15,970 nt of DNA. Origin: CADCWF01 sp903864575 (lineage in GTDB: Bacteria > Chloroflexota > Chloroflexia > Thermomicrobiales > UBA6265). The notes under the pieces were generated by a model. The model had not been told where the DNA came from, made no database searches, and worked only from the letters and a program-made list of their open reading frames with translations. The stretch covers positions 1 to 15,970 of the forward strand of contig JBEIRG010000043.1 of the NCBI GenBank assembly GCA_040376155.1, written 5' to 3'. This document shows, piece by piece, positions 6,450 to 13,147 of this stretch (the stretch's first letter is position 1; every line of letters begins with the position of its first letter). Made by a program: the position numbers and the translations under genes.

Positions 6450-8495
6450 TCACGCCGGAACCATGCCGTCGAGCAACCGGAGCAATTCAGGTTCGCCGAA
6501 AACCGGCACGCCAAGCTCGCGGGCGCGGGTTTCCTTGCTTCCTGCGTCCTCTCCCGCCACGACGTAGCTGGTCTTTTTCGATACCGAACTGGTGACGTTT
6601 GCTCCGAGACGTCGCAGGCGCTCTTCCGCTTCAGCCCGGCCTGCTGTCGCGAAACGGCCGGTCAGCACGATCGTGAGGCCAGCCAACGGCGCGCCATGGT
6701 CCCGGGCCGACCCGGATTCCTCGGTGCGGACGCCTGCCTCGCGCAACTTCCGGATCACCTCCTGATTGCGAGGCTCCTGGAAGAAGTCGTGGACGCTCTG
6801 GGCGAGGATCGGGCCAACGCCGGCAACGCCGGCGATCTCTTCGAGCGTGGCGGCGGTGATTGCGTCCAGCGAGCCGAAGCGTTCGGCGAGCGATGCGGCA
6901 GAGCGCTCGCCAATGTGGCGTATGCCGAGCCCGTTGATCAGACGGGCGAGTGGTTGCTCTCGGCTGGCCTCGATCGCGGTTCGAAGGTTCTCGGCGCTCT
7001 TCTCGCCAAAGCGGTCGAGCGCTGCAACTTCCTCCCAGGGAAGAGCATAGAGATCTGCGACATCCTGGATCCATCCGAGGTCGATGAAGCGGTCGACGAG
7101 CTTCTCGCCGAACCCGCTGATGTCCATCGCTCCGCGGCTCACGAAGTGCTCGACATGTCGTTTCAGCTGGGCGGGACAGGCGGCATTGGTGCAGAAGCGC
7201 ATCGCCTCTCCCTCCTCGCGGTGGGTCGGCGCGCCGCATGCGGGACACATGGTCGGCATAACGAACGGGCGCTCCTCGCCGGTGCGTCGCTCCGGGATGG
7301 CCTGCACGATCTGGGGAATCACATCCCCGGCCCGCTGGACGATCACCGAATCGCCGATCAGGAGCCCCTTTCGCTCGATTTCGTCCTCATTGTGCAGCGT
7401 CGCGCGGCTAACCATGACCCCGCCAATGTTGACCGGCTCCAGCACGGCAAGGGGGTTGAGGGTTCCGGTTCTGCCCACGTTGACGAGAATGTCGAGGAGT
7501 TTTGTCCTCTGCTGGATGGCGGGAAACTTGTATGCCGTTGCCCAGCGAGGCTCGCGGGCAATGGCGCCGAGTTCCTCTTGCTGGCGCCGGTCATCCACCT
7601 TGACGACCACGCCGTCGATTTCAAAGGGCAAGTCGTGGCGGCGGTCAAGCCACCATTGGCAGCGATTCCAAACGGCATCGAGCGTGGTGTCGGCCTTCGC
7701 ATCCGGGGTGGAATCGAAGCCGAGTGACTGGAGCCACTGGAGGCCCGCGAGATGGCCGGCTGGTTCGTCGATGCCGGAGACGTAGCCAATGCCATAGACG
7801 AACAGGCGGAGCGGGCGGGAGGCGGTGATCCGCGGGTCGAGCTGGCGGAGCGATCCAGCAGCGGCATTGCGAGGATTCATGAAGGTCTTGCCGCCGTCTC
7901 GCTCGATCCGCTCATTGAGCGCGGCAAAATCGGCGCGGCGCATGTAGATCTCGCCGCGGACCTCGATGACGGGCGGCACGGGCGAACCATCGCTGGAGTC
8001 GAGCCGAAGCGGGATGGTCGGTACGGTGCGCAGGTTCGCAGTGATGTCCTCGCCAATGAAGCCGTCTCCGCGGGTCGCGCCGTGGTCGAGCAAGCCGTCA
8101 ACATACGTCAGCGCCACCGCCAGACCGTCGATCTTCGGCTCGGTGACGTAGGTGAACGACGCGCCAGGAAGTATTCGCTCCATGCGGGTGGCCCAGGCGT
8201 CGAGTTCCCCGCGGTCGAACACATTGCTTAACGAGAGCAACGGGAGCGGATGCGTGATCTGCGTGAACCCTGATTGCGGTGTCGCGCCCACTCGCTGCGT
8301 GGGCGAGTCCGTGGTGATAAGGTCCGGGTGGGCTTCCTCGATCGCGCGGATCTGAGCGATGACGTCATCGTATTCCGCGTCAGATACGGTTGGACGGTCC
8401 AGCACGTAGTATTCGTAGGCCTGTCGCCGCGCAGAGATGCGGAGCGCGTCAAGCCGGCTGGCGAGGGCGGCGGAAGTGTCTGCTTGTTGGCTCAT
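6450..8495 (-). CDS. ligA: NAD+-dependent DNA ligase
   Basis: LigA seals 3'-OH/5'-phosphate nicks in DNA using NAD+, in replication and repair. From the ATG at 8495 the protein has 681 residues, the usual LigA length. In order: domain Ia (YEYYVLDRPTVSDAEYD); the nucleotidyltransferase domain with adenylated Lys121 in EPKIDG, plus TRGDG, EVRGEIYM and GRTGTLNP; an OB-fold (RATLHNEDEI, AGDVIPQ); a zinc finger with four Cys (CPACG ... FCTNAACPAQ); helix-hairpin-helix repeats (LGIRHIGERSA, AGVAGVGP); and a C-terminal BRCT domain (LAGLTIVLTGRF). The frame stays open upstream to 8735, but that stretch is Arg/Pro-rich and lies inside the divergent gene, so MSQQADTS at 8495 is chosen; a GTG at 8507 is also possible. 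The ribosome binding site is weak. It is transcribed away from the nuclease gene at 8582. Confidence 0.97.
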   Translation of the reverse strand: MSQQADTSAALASRLDALRISARRQAYEYYVLDRPTVSDAEYDDVIAQIRAIEEAHPDLITTDSPTQRVGATPQSGFTQITHPLPLLSLSNVFDRGELDAWATRMERILPGASFTYVTEPKIDGLAVALTYVDGLLDHGATRGDGFIGEDITANLRTVPTIPLRLDSSDGSPVPPVIEVRGEIYMRRADFAALNERIERDGGKTFMNPRNAAAGSLRQLDPRITASRPLRLFVYGIGYVSGIDEPAGHLAGLQWLQSLGFDSTPDAKADTTLDAVWNRCQWWLDRRHDLPFEIDGVVVKVDDRRQQEELGAIAREPRWATAYKFPAIQQRTKLLDILVNVGRTGTLNPLAVLEPVNIGGVMVSRATLHNEDEIERKGLLIGDSVIVQRAGDVIPQIVQAIPERRTGEERPFVMPTMCPACGAPTHREEGEAMRFCTNAACPAQLKRHVEHFVSRGAMDISGFGEKLVDRFIDLGWIQDVADLYALPWEEVAALDRFGEKSAENLRTAIEASREQPLARLINGLGIRHIGERSAASLAERFGSLDAITAATLEEIAGVAGVGPILAQSVHDFFQEPRNQEVIRKLREAGVRTEESGSARDHGAPLAGLTIVLTGRFATAGRAEAEERLRRLGANVTSSVSKKTSYVVAGEDAGSKETRARELGVPVFGEPELLRLLDGMVPA

Positions 8496-8581
8496 GGACA
8501 GGCTCACAGGGCGACCGGCCAACTCTGGTCGGCGATATGTACGTACATTCGAGAATAGCATACCCCGCGCTGCCCGCCGCG
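8496..8581. promoter_or_regulatory. Divergent intergenic region, ligA / fusion nuclease
   Basis: This 86-base gap must hold the promoters of ligA (leftward) and the nuclease-udg pair (rightward), unless either start lies inside the neighbouring gene. It is locally less GC-rich around 8530-8562. No convincing -35/-10 pair was found on either strand: TATTCT read leftward near 8553-8558 is a weak -10 candidate. It contains the palindrome described separately. Confidence 0.5.
8537..8548. promoter_or_regulatory. 12-bp perfect palindrome, candidate operator
   Basis: ATGTACGTACAT is a perfect inverted repeat with no loop, 41 bases upstream of the ligA start and 33 bases upstream of the preferred nuclease start. 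That position would allow one repressor to control both divergent repair genes. It does not match the Bacillus/actinobacterial LexA box form (GAAC-N4-GTTC). An ATG start for the nuclease frame also lies within it (8537), which would make the site coding if that start were used. Confidence 0.35.
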
Positions 8582-10705
8582 ATGCGGCCTGCCTGTGCGG
8601 GGTGGGGGACCGGGCTGGTGGGGGACCGCGCTGACGAGCAGGAACAACCGCAGCGATACCCGGAGCTCGAGCGTCGCGCCGAGGCGTTCCTGCGCGACCG
8701 GGGCGGCAGCGCTCCCGAAGACCTGCTGATCGCACACGTCTATGGGAGCGGGTTCAGGCCCGCGATGTGGCGCGACACGTTCCGCTCCCAGATGGCGCCC
8801 TGCCCGACGATGCATCTCCGTGCGGACGGATGCTGGAGCCTGCCCGGGTTCGCCGGCGTGACCGCGGGAGACCTGCTGCAGGAGTTCGTCGCGCTCGACG
8901 TGGAGACGACCGGTCTCCAGCCTTCCCGCCAGCGAATCGTGGAGGTCGCCGCCATCCGGTTCCATGACGGCGTGGAGACGGAGCGCTTCGAAACGCTGAT
9001 CAACCCGGGCAAGCGGTTGCCGAAGTACATCTCGCAGTTGACCCGAATTGATGACTCCATGCTGGCGGACGCCCCGCCATTCGCGGAAATCGCCGCGCGG
9101 TTGCTGGAGCTGCTCGAGGGCGCCCTGATCGTCGGACACAACGTTCCGTTCGACATCGGGTTCGTGAACGCCGAACTGGGCCGGCTGGGCATCCCCGGCC
9201 TGGTCAATGAGCGATTGGACACGATGGGACTGGCGACACGGCTCATGCCCGGCATCCGGCGCCCGTCGCTGGAGAGGGTTGCGGATACGCTCGGCGTGCT
9301 TGGCCGAAACCAGAAGATCCACCGGGCCGGGATGGATGCCTCGATTACCGGACAGGTGGCGCTCCGGCTTGCCGCCCACGCGAAGGAGGCTGGCTACACC
9401 AGCATCGACCAGTTGAAAGGACTTGGCGGTAGCCTCCCGGCGAAGCCGTCGGAGCGTCACTCCAGCGCGCGCACGGTGCTCGACCGCGGGATGCTCGACG
9501 CCATTCCGCGCCGTCCGGGCGTCTATATCATGCGGAATATCAACAACGAGATCGTCTATGTCGGCAAGTCCAAGAACATGCGCGAGCGCGTCGGGTCCTA
9601 CTTCTCGCAGCGGATCGGGGTCAGCCGGAAAATGGACGGCCTGATCGAATCGTTGAAAGCGATCGAGACGGTGGTGGTCGGCAGCGAGCTCGAAGCGTTA
9701 CTCCTCGAATCGCAATTGATCCGACGGTATCAGCCGCGCTACAACAGCGCGATCCGAGGACACGAGTGGTACCCGTTCATCCGGGTGGACATCTCGAACC
9801 CGTGGCCAAGAATCACGTTGGCGCGGACCCGGAAGGCGGATGATGCCGTCTACTTTGGACCGTTCCGGCAGTCCTCGTCGGCCCGCAAGACGGTGGACCT
9901 GCTGAATCGAGTCGTGCCGCTTCGGACATGTTCCCGCAGCTTCAAGAGCGCGAGTTCCTACGGGAATCCGTGCATCGAGCTCAGCCTCAACCGGTGCCTG
10001 GGGCCATGCGTCGGCAAGGCGGACCGCGACGAGTACCTGCAGCTGGTGCGGAATGTCGTCGAGTTTCTCAACGGCCGGGACGAGACCCTCTACGAAATGC
10101 TTTGGGCAGGCCTGGAGGATTCGGCGCGCAGGCTCGATTTCGAGAAGGCAGAGCGGATCAGGCGGGAACTGCGCAATGTGACCTCGGTGGTCGCCTCCCA
10201 GCGTCGGATTCGCGAACTGGTGGAACGCTCGACCTGTCTGGTCGTGCTGCCGTCGTCTGCAACGGGCGCGCGGGAGTTGCTGCTCATTTCCGGCGGGCGC
10301 CCGTGGTCGCGGACCAACGCAACGGCGGAAGAGTCGCCTGATGCGGTGGCCTCGCGCCTCGCCGGTTCATGGGACCGGCTCCGGGCGCGCGGAGTCTGGC
10401 CGATCGATCACGATTCGGTGGATGATGCGTTCGTCATCCGGCGGTGGCTGGTGCTGGCGAGCGGGTCGGAGACGGTCATCCCGGTGACGGACCATCCTGA
10501 CTGGAAGGAGATTGCCCGGCAGGTCATGGCAATTCCCGCCGACGCCTTGCCAGCTGATTTCGCTGCTCTTGGCGGGAGCCCCGACGCGGAACCGGAGGGG
10601 ACAACCGATCCGTTGCCTGCGGTGCTGCGTGGCGCCGGTGATGGGGACGAGGCGGCGGTATACTCGCCGGACGACGAACTCGCGCGGACGTTGGGGCAGT
10701 GGTGA
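8582..10705 (+). CDS. DEDDh exonuclease / GIY-YIG UvrC-like fusion nuclease
   Basis: A 707-residue fusion. Residues ~20-95 are an N-terminal region with a helical, possibly winged-helix look. Residues ~100-270 are a DnaQ-type 3'-5' exonuclease: Asp106 and Glu108 in ALDVETTG, His186-Asp191 in HNVPFD, and His247/Asp252 in HRAGMD, so all DEDDh residues are present. Residues ~305-400 are a UvrC-type GIY-YIG domain (GVYIM at 313, YVGKSKN at 326, then ELEALLLESQLIRRYQPRYN). Cys450, 464, 472 and 476 match the UvrC iron-sulfur spacing, and a UVR motif (RRLDFEKAERIRREL) lies near 515-540. The UvrC C-terminal RNase H-like nuclease and HhH domains are absent, as in Cho-like and mycobacterial Rv2191-like proteins. 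A role in 3'-side incision and trimming during repair is inferred. The start is uncertain: ATG 8582, ATG 8537 or GTG 8618. The stop overlaps the udg start. Confidence 0.9.
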   Translation: MRPACAGWGTGLVGDRADEQEQPQRYPELERRAEAFLRDRGGSAPEDLLIAHVYGSGFRPAMWRDTFRSQMAPCPTMHLRADGCWSLPGFAGVTAGDLLQEFVALDVETTGLQPSRQRIVEVAAIRFHDGVETERFETLINPGKRLPKYISQLTRIDDSMLADAPPFAEIAARLLELLEGALIVGHNVPFDIGFVNAELGRLGIPGLVNERLDTMGLATRLMPGIRRPSLERVADTLGVLGRNQKIHRAGMDASITGQVALRLAAHAKEAGYTSIDQLKGLGGSLPAKPSERHSSARTVLDRGMLDAIPRRPGVYIMRNINNEIVYVGKSKNMRERVGSYFSQRIGVSRKMDGLIESLKAIETVVVGSELEALLLESQLIRRYQPRYNSAIRGHEWYPFIRVDISNPWPRITLARTRKADDAVYFGPFRQSSSARKTVDLLNRVVPLRTCSRSFKSASSYGNPCIELSLNRCLGPCVGKADRDEYLQLVRNVVEFLNGRDETLYEMLWAGLEDSARRLDFEKAERIRRELRNVTSVVASQRRIRELVERSTCLVVLPSSATGARELLLISGGRPWSRTNATAEESPDAVASRLAGSWDRLRARGVWPIDHDSVDDAFVIRRWLVLASGSETVIPVTDHPDWKEIARQVMAIPADALPADFAALGGSPDAEPEGTTDPLPAVLRGAGDGDEAAVYSPDDELARTLGQW

Positions 10706-11337
10706 ACGATCAGGATCGGGCCGCGGCGATGGCCCAGGTGGCGGCGGAAATCCGTGTCTGCACCACATGCGAACTGTGCCGAACCCGGACGCAAGCTGTG
10801 CCCGGAGAAGGACCCGCCACGGCGCGGATACTTCTTGTCGGAGAGGGTCCCGGGTGGCATGAGGATCAGCAAGGCAAGCCGTTCATTGGCAATTCGGGGA
10901 AGTTCCTGAGCGAGTTGCTTGCGTCGGCCGGGGTGAGCAGGGAGGAGGTCTTCATCACCAACGTGGTGAAGTGCCGGCCCCCCAGCAATCGCGACCCGAT
11001 GCCGGACGAAATTGCGGCCTGCGCCGAGTTTCTGGACCGGCAAATTGCCATCCTCGACCCCGAAATCGTGGTGACGCTTGGCCGGTTCAGCATGGCCCGC
11101 TGGTTCCCCGGGGAGCGCATTTCCAGGATCCACGGGCAGGCCAAGCGTGACGGTCGCCGGATGATCGTGCCGATGTATCACCCTGCCGCCGCGCTGCACC
11201 AGGGGGCTCTGCGTCCGGTGATCGAGGAGGACTTCGCGCGATTGCCGAAGATCCTCGGCGAAGTCGAACGGTTCCGCGAGGCCGAGGCGATGAAGAACCG
11301 GGAAGAGCCGAGAATCCAGCAGCAATCGCTTTTTTGA
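10699..11337 (+). CDS. udg: Uracil-DNA glycosylase, family 4 (iron-sulfur)
   Basis: This enzyme removes uracil arising from cytosine deamination in DNA, starting base excision repair. The 212-residue protein has the family 4 features. Four candidate [4Fe-4S] ligands are present: Cys21 and Cys24 (CTTCELCRTRT, with an extra Cys27), Cys92 (NVVKCRPP) and Cys108 (AACAEFL). Motif A is GEGPGWHEDQQGKPFIGNSG near residues 48-67 and the motif B region is MYHPAA. The C-terminus ends IQQQSLF, which resembles a bacterial sliding-clamp-binding motif (QL[SD]LF type). The start is GTG, either 10699 or 10702; the latter gives a GTGA overlap with the stop of the upstream nuclease. Either way the two genes overlap and are probably translationally coupled. 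No strong ribosome binding site is seen. Confidence 0.94.
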   Translation: MVNDQDRAAAMAQVAAEIRVCTTCELCRTRTQAVPGEGPATARILLVGEGPGWHEDQQGKPFIGNSGKFLSELLASAGVSREEVFITNVVKCRPPSNRDPMPDEIAACAEFLDRQIAILDPEIVVTLGRFSMARWFPGERISRIHGQAKRDGRRMIVPMYHPAAALHQGALRPVIEEDFARLPKILGEVERFREAEAMKNREEPRIQQQSLF

Positions 11338-11387
11338 TGACGATATACATGCCCGACCGTTCGACGGTCTGACGCGAAAGGACGACG
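11338..11387 (+). other. rnj leader with an 8-codon mini-frame and a small hairpin
   Basis: Fifty bases separate udg and rnj. ATG 11349 to TGA 11372 encodes MPDRSTV; its first ten bases (ATGCCCGACC) are identical to the start of rnj, which begins MPDPDGV, and it is in the same frame. GACCG (11355-11359) and CGGTC (11365-11369) form a 5-bp stem with a TTCGA loop inside it. The mini-frame has no ribosome binding site of its own. TATACA at 11344 is a weak -10 look-alike without a -35 partner. Confidence 0.3.
11377..11382 (+). promoter_or_regulatory. Ribosome binding site of rnj
   Basis: AAAGGA lies five bases before the ATG at 11388 and follows the TGA at 11370-11372. It supports 11388 as the start. 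Confidence 0.65.
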
Positions 11388-13061
11388 ATGCCCGACCCCG
11401 ATGGCGTGCGCCTGATTTTTCTCGGCGGGTTGGCCGAGGTCGGCAAGAACATGCTCCTGCTGGAGGCGGGCGAGGACATCATCGTGATCGACGTGGGTTT
11501 GGCCTTCCCCGAGGAAGATCAGCCCGGCATCGACCTCGTTCTGCCAGACATCTCCTACCTGAAGCAGAACCGGGATCGGTTGAAGGCGATCTTCATCACT
11601 CACGGGCATGAAGACCATATTGGCGCGATCCCGTGGCTGTTGCCCGATCTGCTGCCGGTTCCGATGTACGCGACGAAACTCACGATCGGCCTGATCAAGG
11701 TCAAGCTCGATGAGGCCAAACTCACCGCGCAGGCCGATCTTCGGGAGTTCGATCCGGACAGTGACGCCGTCATCAGGGCGGGCGTCTTTGGGGTCGAACC
11801 GTTCCGGGTTTGCCACAGCATTCCTGATGCGGTCGGGTTCGGGGTGACCACGCCGGGCGGCCTGATTGTCTTCACCGGCGACTTCAAGTTCGACCCAACG
11901 CCGGTCGATGGGTTGCTGACCGACTTCGCGAAACTCGAGCGCTTCCGCGATCGTGGGGTCCGGCTCCTTGTCTCGGACTGCGTGCATGTCGAGTCGCCCG
12001 GGAACACGCCCTCTGAGGCCTCGCTGTCGGCGACCTACGACGAAGTCTTCACCAGAGCCGAAGGCCGCATCTTTGTAGCCACCTTCGCCTCCCTGATCGC
12101 CCGCATCCAGCAGGTGATGGACGCTGCGGCGCGGCACGGCAGGCTCGTCGCCCCGATCGGGCGGAGCGTGGTCAACAATATTCGCATCGCGCGGGAACTC
12201 GGCTATCTCTCCGATCCGGATCACGTGCTGATCGAGGCGCGGGATGCGGCGACGCTGCCTGACGACCGGATCGTCTACGTCGTGACCGGCGCGCAGGGCG
12301 AACCAATGGCGGCGCTCAGCCGGATCGCGAACGGCGACCAGCGCGACGTCGAGATCGGAGAGGGGGACACGGTCATCGTTTCCTCGACACCGATCCCGGG
12401 CAATGAGACCGCCGTCTACAGGGTGATCGACAAGCTGTTCCGTTCCGGCGCCGAGGTGATCTACGGATCGCGGGCCAAGGTGCATGTTTCCGGCCATGCC
12501 AGCCAGGATGAACTGCTGCGGATGGTGGAACTTACCGCGCCGAAGGACATCGTGCCGACCCATGGCGAGCCGCGCCACATGGCGCTGTACGCGGACCTGG
12601 TCATGGACGCCGGCATTGCGCGGGACCGCATTCATTTCGTCGAGAACGGCGACATTCTGCTGATTACCCCCGAGCGGGTGATCCGCGATGGCCGTGTCGA
12701 ATCCGGGGTGGTTTACGTCGATGGTCTGACCGTTGGCGAGGTGGGCGACGTGGTCGTCCGCGACCGGCGGGCATTGTCCCGCGACGGATTCGTGGTTGTG
12801 GCGCTCACGGTGGACCGTGAGAGCGGGGAGCTGGTCGCGGGGCCAGAACTCGAGACGCGCGGATTCGTCCATGTCGCCGAATCCGAGGAGCTGCTCGATG
12901 CGACCCGGAAGAAGGTCCGCGAGGTAGTCGACGCCAACCCGGACGGCCGCAACGACCAGTGGTTCACCCTGAAGAAGCAGATCCGCGACGCCACCTCCCA
13001 GTATCTCTTCCGCGAGACCGGCCGGAGACCGACCGTGCTTCCGGTGGTGATGGAAGCGTAG
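11388..13061 (+). CDS. rnj: Ribonuclease J
   Basis: RNase J is a metallo-beta-lactamase/beta-CASP ribonuclease with endo- and 5'-3' exonuclease activity, used in mRNA decay and rRNA maturation by bacteria that often lack RNase E. The 557-residue protein has full family length. It shows GGLAEVGKN near the N-terminus, the zinc motif HGHEDH at residues 72-77, HSIPD near 143, and the bridging Asp165 in TGDFKFD. Beta-CASP motifs follow (VATFASLIARIQQ, GRSVVNNI, HVSGHASQDEL, PTHGEPRH). The C-terminal domain, starting around DGLTVGEVGDVVVRDRR, is complete. One oddity is the loop after Asp165: the family usually has SDSTNAE, and this protein has SDCVHVESPG. It has its own ribosome binding site and lies 50 bases after udg, so it may share that transcript. 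It converges on dnaE2 across 86 bases. Confidence 0.96.
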   Translation: MPDPDGVRLIFLGGLAEVGKNMLLLEAGEDIIVIDVGLAFPEEDQPGIDLVLPDISYLKQNRDRLKAIFITHGHEDHIGAIPWLLPDLLPVPMYATKLTIGLIKVKLDEAKLTAQADLREFDPDSDAVIRAGVFGVEPFRVCHSIPDAVGFGVTTPGGLIVFTGDFKFDPTPVDGLLTDFAKLERFRDRGVRLLVSDCVHVESPGNTPSEASLSATYDEVFTRAEGRIFVATFASLIARIQQVMDAAARHGRLVAPIGRSVVNNIRIARELGYLSDPDHVLIEARDAATLPDDRIVYVVTGAQGEPMAALSRIANGDQRDVEIGEGDTVIVSSTPIPGNETAVYRVIDKLFRSGAEVIYGSRAKVHVSGHASQDELLRMVELTAPKDIVPTHGEPRHMALYADLVMDAGIARDRIHFVENGDILLITPERVIRDGRVESGVVYVDGLTVGEVGDVVVRDRRALSRDGFVVVALTVDRESGELVAGPELETRGFVHVAESEELLDATRKKVREVVDANPDGRNDQWFTLKKQIRDATSQYLFRETGRRPTVLPVVMEA

Positions 13062-13147
13062 TGCAGGTCGTCGGGCGTAGATGACGGGGCGCGCGGCGCT
13101 CGCGTGGATGGCATCTCTCCGGCAATCCCTCGGCCCGCGCCCGAATC
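13062..13147. other. Convergent intergenic gap, rnj / dnaE2
   Basis: This gap lies between two converging genes. GGGCGCG (13087-13093) can pair with CGCGCCC (13136-13142), but the 42-base loop and absence of a T-run make it unconvincing as a terminator. The 10-bp palindrome CTATCGATAG (13148-13157) is the very end of dnaE2. No gene is seen here. Confidence 0.4.

Noticed and set aside
6396..7727. Long + strand open frame (443 codons) opposite ligA
   Set aside because: ligA is conserved throughout on the other strand; this frame has no start signal and no known domain.
8390..8581. N-terminal extension of the fusion nuclease to the TTG at 8390
   Set aside because: It would run inside the ligA coding region; the sequence there has LigA, not nuclease, conservation.
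8601..8628. GGTGGGGGACCG occurring twice, 16 bases apart
   Set aside because: A 12-base direct repeat in G-rich sequence at the uncertain start of the nuclease gene; too short and isolated to call a regulatory or mobile element.
8496..8735. N-terminal extension of ligA up to 8735
   Set aside because: The extra ~80 residues are Arg/Pro-rich, overlap the divergent nuclease gene, and LigA family proteins start close to the MSQQADTS position.
11178..12872. Long - strand open frame (564 codons) opposite rnj
   Set aside because: It is the antisense of a fully conserved RNase J gene; its product is His/Asp/Arg-rich with no recognisable fold, as is common in high-GC coding DNA.
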